Assembly (NCBI GenBank): GCA_922989275.2
Contig: OV277862.1
Coordinates: 47,083,786 to 47,147,785, forward strand
DNA length: 64,000 nt
From: Gari tellinella
Lineage: Eukaryota; Mollusca; Bivalvia; Cardiida; Psammobiidae
Direction of reading: 5' to 3'
Under the pieces are notes generated by a model. That model was not told the origin of the DNA and made no database searches. It was given only the letters and a program-made list of their open reading frames with translations. How positions within the stretch are numbered: the first letter of the stretch is position 1; the number at the start of each line of letters is the position of its first letter. Both the position numbers and the translations under genes were made by a program. Positions 53,904 through 64,000 of the stretch are shown here, piece after piece.

Positions 53904-54149
53904 CAGTGGAGAATCTGTTATTCTTTCCCGTTTAAACGCAAACGTACGCAAACGCAAAACACTAAAACGTAGAAAAGTACAACTTTTTGACAATTCTGAT
54001 AATTCATCTTTATCTTGGTGGCAAACAGTTTGGAGCCTGATCAGACTCCGGGTTACCCGGCGTCTGATCTGGCTCCAAACTGTTTGCAGTGAAAATAATA
54101 GTTTTAGCGTAAACGCGTTTATTGGGAAAGAATAACGTCTTCTCCACTG
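53904..54149 (-). mobile_element. CAGTGGAG MITE, inverted full copy
   Basis: 246 bp, TA at 53902-53903 and 54150-54151. The next copy starts 56 bases downstream in the opposite direction, so the pair forms a long inverted repeat. Confidence 0.85.
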
Positions 54150-54205
54150 TAGATTAGACTAGAAATTGGGATTGTTCATTAACAGTTTCAAGGGTGAACA
54201 TGTTA

Positions 54206-54380
54206 CAGTGTAGACGACGTTATTCTTCCCCGATAAACGCGTTTACGCTAAAACTATTATTTTCACTGCAAACAGTTTGGAGCCAGACCAGACGCCGGGT
54301 AACCCGGCGTCTGATCAGGCTCCAAACCGTTTGCCACTTAGAGTAAAATAAATAGTCAGAATGGTCAAACGGTTGTTCAT
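54206..54380 (+). mobile_element. CAGTGGAG MITE cut by a tandem-core element
   Basis: TA then CAGTGTAGACGACGTTATTC, the hairpin and GTCAGAATGGTCAAACGGTT, then an abrupt switch at about 54381 to TTTAGCTCGCCTG. The right half is absent from the window side checked. Confidence 0.75.
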
Positions 54381-54382
54381 TT

Positions 54383-54720
54383 TTAGCTCGCCTGTTCGAA
54401 GAACAGCAGAGCTAATGTCATACCCCCGGCGTGGGCGTGGGCGTGAGCGTGGCCAAGGTTAAAGTTTTTTGGACGGGTTGTTTTAAAGCTTAATATTTGT
54501 GCTAGGGTGCTGAAATTTTGTATTGAGGTACATTAGGGGTTGAATATTGATGTTATGAAGTTGGAGTTTAAATATAATTTAAATTTATGTCAATTTTCAA
54601 CATGTTTTGGACTTAGGTTTTTCGACTACAAATCACCAGGTTAAAGTTTTTTGGAAGGGTTGTTTGAAAGTTTAATACTTGGGCTAGGGGGCTGAAATTT
54701 TGTATGGAGGTTCATTATAG
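54383..54720 (+). mobile_element. TTAGCTCGCCTGTTCG element, truncated copy
   Basis: Left hairpin TTAGCTCGCCTGTTCG, GAACAGCAGAGCTAA, a TGGGCG/TGAGCG run and just under two 180-bp units (GGTTAAAGTTTTTTGGA at about 54457 and 54640). It stops at GAGGTTCATTATAG where the next hairpin begins. Confidence 0.7.
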
Positions 54721-54862
54721 GGTTAATACACCTTTTTTCGTGCATTAACGTCTGAAGAAGCCCGCGGGCTGTATTTGAAGCCCGAGGCTTTAACCGAGGG
54801 CTCCAAGACAGCACAAGGGCTTCTGCAGATGTTAATGCACGAAAAACAGGTGTATTGACACT
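54721..54862. mobile_element. Hairpin MITE with TTAATACACC ends
   Basis: AATACACCTTTTTTCGTGCA then TTAACG pairs with GTTAATGCACGAAAAACAGG then TGTATT; inner GAAGAAGCCC pairs with GGGCTTCTGC. The centre holds CGCGGGCTG and AAGCCCGAGGCTTT. Similar hairpins are widespread in marine invertebrates, from memory. Confidence 0.65.
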
Positions 54863-55603
54863 ATTCTTGCATAAAAATATGTCTATTTCCCCTTCTTTTG
54901 GGATTTCATCTAACTCTGTTCTCTAATACAAGCGCACCTAGCGAGGTCAAGTTTGTTTACAAAATGTTCATGTGTTTTATATATCCGCCGCCTAGAAACA
55001 GGGCCACATGCACCGGATTTATCAATGTCGGCCATTTTTAAAAGCGACTCGATTCGCATGTGTAATTTACGCTTGGCTTCTACCAATTAGTTCTACCAAT
55101 TAACGGCCGCCGTCATCTTGCTGACTATTCTGTCGTAAACAGACATCATGTTGTTCTTCGTCTGTTAATTCAAGGACTTAAAAATGTTACAATATGTCTG
55201 GACATGAGGAGAAATTGTGTAGTTGGATGTTGGAATAACGTTGAATGAGTTGGTTTGGTACAATGTGAGACGTAGCATACAGACCGGTTAGGTTCGACGC
55301 AACACAGAACGTCAGAGGTTTTCTCTTGACCAATGCTATGGAAATACAGGTACACCGATTTAAAATTTAGCATGTTTAGGGTAGGACTTTATTTATAATG
55401 CTATATTTATTATTAAATATCAGACACATGAATGGATTCCCATTAAAACACCAGTAGTCGATTGCAGTTCCATAATGTAGTCTAGCGGGATCTAGAGTAG
55501 TCTATTTCTATTTCTATTTATTACTTCTACTCAATCAATTCTGATGATTATGAGAAGGGGCACTTTTTAGATGCACCATTGAGACTGTACCTGTCAAACA
55601 CAG
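54863..55603. other. No supported gene
   Basis: A 67-codon minus-strand frame (55170-55373) has no recognisable motif. Moderately mixed base composition; no element ends. Confidence 0.45.
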
Positions 55604-55845
55604 GTACAGAGGAGATAGCGTTATTCTTTCCCGTTTTTAAACGCAAAGAAATGCAAACTAAAATGGAGACAATGACATCTTTTTTATACTTCGGACTGTT
55701 TATTTTATTCTGAGTAGCAAACAGTTTGGAGCCTGATCAGACACCGGGTTACTCGGCGTCTGACTTGGCTTCAAACCTACGTCTGATCTGGCTCCAAACT
55801 GTTTGCAATGGAAACAATAGTTTAAGAGAATAATGTTTTTTCCAG
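55604..55845 (-). mobile_element. CAGTGGAG MITE, diverged inverted copy
   Basis: CAGAGGAGATAGCGTTATTC starts it. The hairpin has a partial duplication of its right arm (GTCTGACTTGGCTTCAAACC then GTCTGATCTGGCTCCAAACT). The far terminus is damaged and abuts the satellite. Confidence 0.6.
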
Positions 55846-55859
55846 GTGTGTGAAGTTTG

Positions 55860-58350
55860 CACGACATTCGACAATTCGACATTCGACCTTTCACAAATGA
55901 AAGGTCGAACAGCTGTCGAATTTCGACTTTCGACATTTAAGCTTTCACATAATGTAACAAATTTTGCCGATCGACAAGTCAACTTTGCCATAATGTAGAA
56001 ATATTGTCGAAATTCGACTTTCGACATTCAACATCTTTAAAACACATTACTTTGTCGAACTGATGTCGAATTTCGACGTTCGACATTTATACAAAGTCGG
56101 CAAATTGTCGAACTAGGGTTGAATTTCGACGTTCGACAAACTGCAAGTAAGGGAAAAGTCGAAATATTGTCGAAATTCGACGTTTGACATTCAAAACTTC
56201 TTAAACACATTACTTTGTCGAACTGATGTCGAATTTCGACGTTCGACATTTATACAAAGTCGGCAAATTGTCGAATTAGGGTCGAATTTCGACGTTCGAC
56301 AAACTGCAAGTAAGGGAAAAGTCGAAATATTGTCGAAATTCGACGTTCGACATTCAAAACTTCTTAAACACATTACTTTGTCGAACTGGTGTCGAATTTC
56401 GACGTTCGACATTTGTACAAAGTCGGCAAATTGTCGAACTAGGGTTGAATTTCGACGTTCGACAAACTGCAAGTAAGGGAAAAGTCGAAATATTGTCGAA
56501 ATTCGACGTTCGACATTCAAAACTTCTTAAACACATTACTTTGTCGAACTGATGTCGAATTTCGACGTTCGACATTTATACAAAGTCGGCAAATTGTCGA
56601 ATTAGGGTTGAATTTCGACGTTCGACAAACTGCAAGTAAGGGAAAAGTCGAAATATTGTCGAAATTCGACGTTCGACATTCAAAACTTCTTAAACACATT
56701 ACTTTGTCGAACTGGTGTCGAATTTCGACGTTCGACATTTGTACAAAGTCGGCAAATTGTCGAACTAGGGTTGAATTTCGACGTTCGACAAACTGCAAGT
56801 AAGGGAAAAGTCGAAATATTGTCGAAATTCGACGTTCGACATTCAAAACTTCTTAAACACATTACTTTGTCGAACTGATATCGAATTCCGACGTTCGACA
56901 TTTATACAAAGTCGGCAAATTGTCGAACTAGGGTTGAATTTCGACGTTCGACGAACTGCAAGTAAGGGAAAAGTCGAAATATTGTCGAAATTCGACGTTC
57001 GACATTCAAAATTTCTGAAACACATTACTTTGTCGAACTGATGTCGAATTTCGACGTTCGACACTTATACAAAGTCGGGAAATTGTCGAATTAGGGTCGA
57101 ATTTCGACGTTCGACAAACTGCAAGTAAGGGAAAAAGTCGAAATATTGACGAAATTCGACGTTCGACATTAAAAGTTTCTTAAACACATTACTTTGTCGA
57201 ACTGATGTCGAATTTCGACGTTCGTCATTTATACAAAGTTGGGAAATTGTCGAAATAGGGTCGAATTTCGACGTTCGACAAACTGCAAGTAAGGGGGAAA
57301 GTCGAAATATTGTCGAAATTCGACGTTCGACATTCAAAATTTCTTCAACACATTACTTTGTCGAACTGATGTCGAATTTCGACGTTCGACACTTATACAA
57401 AGTCGGGAAATTGTCGAACTAGGGTCGAATTTCGACGTTCGACAAACTGCAAGTAAGGCAGAAAGTCGAACTATTGTCGAAATTCGACGTTCGACATTCA
57501 AGATTTCTTAATACACATTCCCTCTGTTGAAATTATGTCGAATTTCGACGTCCAACAATTTTCCGGACCCGGGAAAAGTCGAAATATTGTCGAAATTCGA
57601 CATTGTTCTTTCAACAATTCTTTAATACATTCACTATGTCGACCTTATGTCTACTTTCGACGTTCGACAAGTGGTCTGGCAAGGAAAAAATCGAAATATT
57701 GTCGAATTTCGACATTCGACATTTCAACAAAGCCAGTAAAGTGTCTAATTTATGTATATTTTCGACAATCGACAAATTTCCCGATAGTGCAATAGTCGAA
57801 ATAGTGTCGAATATCGACGTTGGACATTATCCTTTTACCAAAATATTGAAAAATTGTCAAAATATTCGACTTTCTTCTTTTAAAATTACATTAACACACC
57901 CACTACGTCGATCATGTGTCCAATTTCGACATACGACAATTTTCCAGGCCGGGAAAAAGTCGACACATTATGTCGAATTTCGACATTCGACATAGTCCGT
58001 TTACCAAAATGTCGAACGTTTGACGAAATTCAATGTTCGACTTTCAACACTACTTAAAAACATTCACTATGTCGAACTTGTGTAGAAATTAGACGTTCAA
58101 TAATTTAGCGAGCCTAGAAAAAGTCGAAATGTTGTCGAAATTCGTCATTTGACAATCAACATTTCTTTACCACATTCACAATGTCGAACTTATGTGGAAT
58201 TGTGACGTTTTACAAGTGCCATTGCAGGGAAAATGTCGAGTTATTGTCGAAGTTCGACTTGCGAGAAATTGCCAGACAGGTAAATAGTCGAACTATTTTC
58301 GAATTTCGACTTTCGATATTGTCCTTTCACCAAAGTGGTAAACATTCAAC
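55860..58350 (+). repeat. GTCGAA-rich satellite array, 163-bp unit (left arm)
   Basis: Nine regular units: AACACATTAC recurs at 56041, 56204, 56367, 56530, 56693, 56856, 57019, 57183 and 57347, a 163-164 base period. Each unit contains three copies of GACGTTCGAC spaced 53, 51 and 59 bases, so the 163-bp unit is itself a trimer of a roughly 54-bp ancestor. Near-palindromes GTCGAATTTCGAC and GTCGAAATTCGAC occur in every unit. Units decay outward from both edges. The many 60-130 codon frames are by-products (163 is not a multiple of three). Confidence 0.9.
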
Positions 58351-60440
58351 ATTTCTATAAAGTCTGGGAAATGTGGAAAAAGTATCAGATTTCAATTTCG
58401 ACAATTTAACGGCAGATAGTGCGAATAAGTCTTCGGGAGTCGTGCGATTAAATCTGTATACGTATGGGGCAATTGCGGACTGGACCGAAAGTGCCTAGAA
58501 GAGCACTTTGATCTAGTTATACACTGTTTACTACATGTATTTGACAAGAATGAATAACTGTACCAGGCACTATTATTTTGTAATTGTATTTAGATGTATA
58601 ACCTGAATATTTATACGAAACACAGTTTGAATTCAGATTAAAGGTCTTCTACCGAACTATAAGCATCTAGGTCTTATACTTGTCTAACCTGCTGTGTAAC
58701 GTATTGATGTATATTTGGTACAGCTAGACCGCAAACAGATCACACCGGGCCTGGTGTCTCCTACCAGAGCCCACTGGGCAGGGTCTTCACTATAAAAATT
58801 ATACAATAACATGTATTTTGTGTAATTTTATATAGGCGTATAGTCGGTAAGTTCAGTGACATATTAAAGATTGCTCACGATCAAGTCTTCAATAACCTTA
58901 AATGTACGAGTTACTATATATGTAATACAGTTAAGTAATATTTTACATATAGATACGGTGTTATACGGATTATACCAGGACTATATTAGTCACCTGGGAG
59001 GGCCATTGTGCTGATCCTTCACTGTTTTCAGTAATCTTGCATGCACGGATTATCTTACACTGGTAGAATGCCATTTCTATAATAAGATGGAATATTTATA
59101 AGACAAACTGTTTGGGAGTAGGTCGGTGGTCTTCAATCCGAAACCATTGACATGTGGCTGTTTCTAGTATTGAAGATGGATGACCGTTTAGAGTTAAGTA
59201 GAATGCAAGTAAAGACCAGTTCTGCTTTGCGTTCAACCTGCTTTAAGCTTTAGACTATCATCTGCTAGATTATAGAGAATGTTACTAATAATAAATATTC
59301 TTGAATGCGTAGAATAGAACTATTTTCGGCAAAAAGTGGAAGATGAAAGATGTTAAAATGCGTATCTGTGGAGTAATGAGTTTAAACTTAAAAGCAAACG
59401 TTTACCTTCCGGTATCTAATCCCTTATAGCTGATCTATAGATTGAAACATGATGCGCCTTATATGGTACGGTCTGTTTCAAGTTCAGACTGCTTTACCCG
59501 ATAAATACGCCTCTAATTTATTCTTTCACCGACGAAAATACTTCCATTTATACAGTTATGAAAATGTATCATAAAGCAGACTAAAAGTAAAGCAGAATGT
59601 GCCTTAAGGCGCATTCTGTTTTACCTTCAACCTGCTTCAAGTATTCGGTTATTCATCTATCTTAAAAACAAAGAAACGGGCTTTGTGGTTTGTGGTAAAT
59701 AGAAAATATTTGTTATGATAAAATTGGTGACTGTCTAGGCAGAAACTTTTTTCTTTAGTGTTGGAGTGAATTGAAATGCGTATATGGAGCAATGGGTTAA
59801 TTGGTCAACCTATATGTGTGGTCCCTGAACATTAACCCTTTGTTCCATAGACTGTTTCTAGTATTGAATATAGGTGACCAATTAAAGCGGGTTAAGAGTA
59901 AAGCTAAATGCGCATTGAGACTGCTTTAAGCTTTAAACTTTCGGTTAACATCTGTTTGAGAATAATATATAATATTTGTTATTATATATTACTGTGTACT
60001 TACTTACTTACCTCCTATTTGCTCGTCTGTAATAGACAGAGCAGAACAGAACAACCCTTTCTTTTTTTGTCACAGAAAACAAAACATATGTTTTGTAATT
60101 ACATGTGAAGTATAATATAATAAAAACCTATTGAGTTAGTAGGACATTTGGTGGTCGAATACTGAATTAATCTGCGATCTAGGGGGAAGTTGGAAAAAAA
60201 TTAAAATACTTAACTAAATGGTATGGACACAATATGTAGAAATAAATACCAAGCTATTATTAGATGATACAATATATAAATTAGCTATGCAGATCAGTTC
60301 ACTTATAATAAAGCAAACTGGTCCGTCTATAGTTAAAGCTGCGACTATTCTTTCTTTTGAACAATTTCCAAATAAAAAAAACCTCACATGTCTATAGAGG
60401 GCATCATTGCTGATGTAGTCTTATAGTGAGTAACAGAGTT
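58351..60440. other. No gene; decayed hairpin MITEs of the GTAAAGCAG type
   Basis: 59205-59395 (TGCAAGTAAAGACCAGTTCT, TGGAGTAATGAGTTTAAA), 59490-59700 (TACCCGATAAATACGCCTC, AAAAGTAAAGCAGAATGTGC) and 59832-59990 (TTAACCCTTTGTTCCATAG) are degraded copies of the CCC/TTAA family. Between them I see no gene. This is the spacer of the satellite inverted repeat. Confidence 0.5.
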
Positions 60441-60455
60441 GACAAGAGAGAAGTA

Positions 60456-60650
60456 CAGTGTAACCCTCCCCAAACGGACATTAAAAAACGAAGTCAAATT
60501 GCGACAAATACATCGTCAAGCAAGAACAAGAAGAAAACTGAGTGAGGCGCTGCCTTGGCAATGCCTCAGACCGTTTTGATCCTGATCTGGCGACGAAATG
60601 CACAAGTGAGAGGTATGTGTCGTAAAGTCCGGGGGAAGTAGGCTACACTG
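60456..60650 (+). mobile_element. MITE with CAGTGTAACCCTCCCCAAAC ends and flanking TA
   Basis: CAGTGTAACCCTCCCCAAAC then GGACATT pairs with AAGTCCGGGGGAAGTAGGC then TACACTG; TA lies at 60454-60455 and 60651-60652. A further copy of the left-end motif, TACTGTGTTGCCCTGCTCAG then CCGGACAAA, occurs near 60756. No hairpin core. Confidence 0.65.
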
Positions 60651-60652
60651 TA

Positions 60653-61503
60653 CTTCATTTTATTGACGGATACCGTGGGAGTTTTGTCCATTTACTTCAA
60701 GGTCAGCACGTGTAGATGTAGAATTTTAGTAAATAATAACACTGACAGACGAGAAGTACTGTGTTGCCCTGCTCAGCCGGACAAATATATAAAGAAGCAT
60801 AGTTTGTCAAATATTTTGTCAGTTCAAAAACCGAAGGGAAGAATCGCGTACCTTTCTATTAGGGAAGATACACTCTACTTGGATCATGTTTTATGTGACA
60901 AGACGCATCAGACGATGGTTAAGATAGTGTCCCTAAGAACGTTATATTGTAATAGAGACGATCATTTTTAATAAATGTTCAAAGTACATGTACTACGCGA
61001 ATTATATGTTTCTGAATTAGTCGTATATCGACTATTCAGCATTATCGTCTCTTAAAGACGATTACATTTTGTCCTATAGCGCGTTTTATATTTTCAGTGA
61101 ATCGTCTTTGAACTACAATTAAACATTATCGTCTCAAAGAAACGATATAAGTTTGCGCCATTATGCATTTTTCAATGCTACACTTGGTGTGGTAGCTATT
61201 TGCCCGTTGCTGTCAATCACACTAGACTAAACGCCTTGAGAACGTTAGACCTTTTTGTTTTTTAAATTGGCATTATAAAATAAGCAAATTTTGATAATGT
61301 AAACTTTTTTATTATTTCGACAATGTTTTAAGGTTATAGATCCATAATGCGAAAATCTGAACACCGTTTCCGCATAATTATTCTGTAATATGCCCGGCAC
61401 AATCTTACTACACGAACATTAAAGCTACATGTATATATCGATGGTCGATGTTTTCTATTATGGCTCTAAAACCTTAACAAAGAAAGGACCAGTGAAAGAA
61501 GAG
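60653..61503. other. No supported gene
   Basis: A 102-codon plus-strand frame (60663-60971) has no recognisable domain and overlaps a MITE-end motif. Around 61020-61145, TTATCGTCTC and AAAGACGAT recur in several small hairpins. Confidence 0.4.
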
Positions 61504-61732
61504 CCATTTACTCCATAGCCAATTTCTATTTATGAAGACTAGTGACTACGAAAAAAAGGTTGAAAGTAAAGCAGAATGATCCTTATTACACATGCTGCTT
61601 TACCTTAAGCTATCATCTGCTAGAACATAGACTTATTTATTATGATACATATTCATGACTGTGTGAGTTGTACCAATTTTCTTCATTAGGAGGAATTACA
61701 TGTAGTTCACAGCGTTAAACGGCATATCTAGG
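61504..61732 (-). mobile_element. CCC/TTAA MITE, inverted diverged copy
   Basis: CCATTTACTCCATAGCCAAT at the left and TAGGGAGTAAATGG then TTAA at the right. The hairpin core (GAAAGTAAAGCAGAATGATC, ACATGCTGCTTTACCTTAAG) is eroded. Confidence 0.6.
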
Positions 61733-62681
61733 GAGTAAATGGTTAACATAAAAAGGCACTGCAAAATCATAGCATTGCTCTATTCCAATATTTCGGGACA
61801 TTTTGCAAAGAAAATTATGTCCGACATGATTTTCTTTAAAAGGCAATTAGAGGTCGAACTATCAGAAAAGAGCATTGTTATAATTTTAAACTAATTTAAT
61901 TCCCCATTTCGAATATTGCTATATCTGTCTTTAAAGGCACTGCAGATAAATCTTTTAAATGGCGTTAATCCATTGTATTTCAATTATATTATGAAACACC
62001 AGGTACCTTTGAACATCGTAGGACTTTTATGTTCTTATTGAAGCTTATGATTGCTTTGGCAAACAGTGCATCCACTGATCAGAATGCTCTTGTATGAGCT
62101 ATCTGAGCTGGGTCTACATTATTTGCATAATACTGATCCATCAGTATCCAGCCTGCAATAAGTTACACATAAGCAATACTTGTAATTCAAAGACATACAT
62201 GTATAAGGACCTCCTTGACATTATAATCAGCAATGCCTAGAAAGTGTACATGTAACATGGACAAAGTCTGTTCGCAGGCAGAGGGATAAAGTAAAATCAA
62301 AGGCCACCCTCTAAGTATTTTGTAAAATACGAGTAGTGTATAATGAAAGGTCAACTTCATGTATTGATTCTAATCTGTTATTCAGAAATTAGATGACCAC
62401 ATGGCAAAGTGACCCACAGAAAGTGTTTCTGCATAATAATTCGAATATGCAAAAAAGCAGAGGCCAATTTATAAGGGAAAAAATAATGAATCCTTCGTAG
62501 ATTGGATCAGAAGGTAATATCTTTTTAAAAGTTAAATAAGGCTGAGCTTTTCGATATATTTCCATTGATTTCATAATTATACAGTTCGGTATGAGAAGGA
62601 TGTAATACATATAATTGTGCATTTCTAACATTCATGAAAGATCTTATTCGCTGTTCACCTAAACCCCGTCCTATAAATCAG
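61733..62681. other. No gene; decayed hairpin at 62058-62126
   Basis: GGCAAACAGTGCATCCACTG, ATCAGAATGCTC and GAGCTGGGTCTACATTATTT form a degraded CTGATCAG-type hairpin. A minus-strand frame at 62389-62631 is unsupported. Confidence 0.45.
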
Positions 62682-62886
62682 GGCTGCCATTTCTCCGGAT
62701 GTCTTCCGAAATCTTCTGATTTGTATCCTAGCAGATGGTACATGTAGTTTTGAACAGACTGGAAGTAAAGCAGAATGCGCCTAAATACGCATCCTGTTTT
62801 ACTTTCAATATCTGTTTTAATTTTCCTTGTGTCTAGATAATGACTATAGTGTAAAATCGCGTTTGAAAAATAGAAAAATTGGGAAA
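62682..62886 (+). mobile_element. Composite MITE (CAGGGCTGCCAT), cut off at the satellite
   Basis: CAGGGCTGCCATTTCTCCGG starts it. The core hairpin GGAAGTAAAGCAGAATGCGC and the AAAATCGCGTTTGAAAAAT region follow. It ends at GGGAAATC, where satellite sequence begins, so the right terminus is missing. Confidence 0.6.
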
Positions 62887-64000
62887 TCGACAATATTTCG
62901 ACTATTTCCTGGCCCGGCAAATTGTCGAACGTCGAAATTCGATATAAATTCGACAAGGTGAATGTGTTTAAGATATGTTGAAAGTCGAACGTCGAATTTG
63001 GACAATTTTTCGACATTTTGGTAAAAGACCAATGTCAAACGTCGATATTCGACAATAATTCGACTATTGCACTATCGGGAAATTTGTCGATTGTCGAAAA
63101 TATACATAAATTAGACACTTTACTGGCTTTGTTGAAATGTCGAATGTCGAAATTCGACAATATTTCGATTTTTTCCTTGCCAGGCCACTTGTCGAACGTC
63201 GAAAGTAGACATAAGGTCGACATAGTGAATGTATTAAAGAATTGTTGAAAGAACAATGTCGAATTTCGACAATATTTCGACTTTTCCCGGGTCCGGAAAT
63301 TGTTGGACGTCGAAATTCGACATAATTTCAACAGAGGGAATGTGTATTAAGAAATCTTGAATGTCGAACGTCGAATTTCGACAATAGTTCGACTTTTTCC
63401 CTTACTTGCAGTTTGTCGAACGTCGAAATTCGACCCTAATTCGACAATTTCCCGACTTTGTATAAGTGTCGAACGTCGAAATTCGGCATGAGTTCGACAA
63501 AGTAATGTGTTTCAGAAATTTTGAATGTCGAACGTCGAATTTCGACAATATTTCGACTTTTTCCCTTACTTGCAGTTTGTCGAACGTCGAAATTCGACCC
63601 TAATTCGACAATTTCCCGACTTTGTATAAATGTCGAACGTCGAAATTCGACATCAGTTCGACAAAGTAATGTGTTTAAGAAATTTTGAATGTCGAACGTC
63701 GAATTTCGACAATGTTTCGACTTTTTCCCTTACTTTTAGTTTGTCGAACGTCGAAATTCGACCCTAATTCGACAATTCCTGACTTTGTATAAGTGTCGAA
63801 CGTCGAAATTCGACATCAGTTCGACAAAGTTATGTGTTTAAGAAACTTTGAATGTCGAATGTCGAATTTCGACAATATTTCGACTTTTTCCCTTACTTGC
63901 AGTTTGTCGAACGTCGAAATTCGACCCTAGTTCGACAATTTCCCGACTTTGTATACGTGTCGAACGTCGAAATTCGACATCAGTTCGACAAAGTAATGTG
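62887..64000 (-). repeat. GTCGAA satellite array, inverted arm (continues past window)
   Basis: This is the reverse complement of the 55.9-58.3 kb array. Landmarks pair about one centre near 60429: 57347 with 63511, 57183 with 63675, 57495 with 63363, with at most one base of slippage over 1 kb. The irregular inner edge (57540-57860) is also matched at 63000-63320 with few differences. Nearer the spacer the match falls sharply. The outer end lies beyond the window. Confidence 0.9.

Noticed and set aside
17736..54200. A recurrent peptide resembling TVWSQIRRRVTRRLIRLQTV in frames at many loci
   Set aside because: It is the translation of the MITE hairpin (CAGTTTGGAGCC...GTCTGATC), appears on either strand because the hairpin is palindromic, and has no start or conserved extension.
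17782..54380. CRISPR-like array of repeated palindromes
   Set aside because: The palindromes are irregularly spaced over kilobases, lie in MITEs with their own ends and occur in both orientations; the DNA is eukaryotic.
55700..57995. Many 60-130 codon open frames across the satellite array on both strands
   Set aside because: They repeat with the 163-bp period, shift frame each unit because 163 is not divisible by three, and contain only repeat-derived peptides.
60663..60971. A 102-codon frame as a host gene
   Set aside because: No domain, no splice or conservation evidence, and part of it overlaps a MITE-end motif.

Overview
The window looks like intergenic DNA from a repeat-rich, AT-rich animal genome, most likely a bivalve mollusc (probably heterodont; the species cannot be fixed from the sequence). 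The reasons are CR1/jockey-like LINEs, tRNA-derived SINEs, long hairpin elements and tandem-core elements of the kind described in bivalves, and no bacterial gene organisation. I find no host gene I would defend. The only long coding frames belong to retrotransposons, and one 59-codon frame with a signal peptide and a splice-donor-like site is a weak exon candidate.

Layout. 1-4.4 kb: anonymous DNA with short palindromes, a CT microsatellite and a GTCGTGCGTCG-rich foldback. 4.45-7.94 kb: a nearly intact, 5'-truncated non-LTR retrotransposon on the minus strand, with a 2A-type motif, an APE-like endonuclease and a reverse transcriptase, one frameshift, and an 11-bp direct repeat at both ends. 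8-11 kb: a MITE, a decayed second LINE and a 170-bp tandem duplication. 11.48-14.90 kb: a four-level nest of elements. 15.7-31.7 kb: dense small inverted-repeat elements, two tandem-core elements, three tRNA-like regions (one a SINE with an 18-bp target duplication) and a SINE interrupted by two hairpin elements. 31.7-55.8 kb: more of the same, a second dead reverse transcriptase (37.3-38.3 kb), a 1.1-kb tandem-core element (47.6-48.8 kb) and stacked MITEs (50-54 kb). 55.9-58.3 kb and 62.9-64.0 kb: two arms of a large inverted repeat built from a 163-bp GTCGAA-rich satellite; the right arm runs off the window.

The unifying theme is structural. A 60-70 bp hairpin centred on TGATCAGACGCC recurs about 40 times. 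It lies in the middle of several short-element families whose ends differ (CAGTGGAG ends with flanking TA, CCC ends with flanking TTAA, and CTCCCTCTCTACAACG ends). Two other hairpin cores (CTGATCAGAGGGCTCC and AAAGTAAAGCAGAATGCGCC) are also shared between frames. The repeated appearance of exchangeable hairpin cores inside different terminal frames, together with the satellite foldback, are the most notable things here. All element classes were assigned by eye; no database search was possible.
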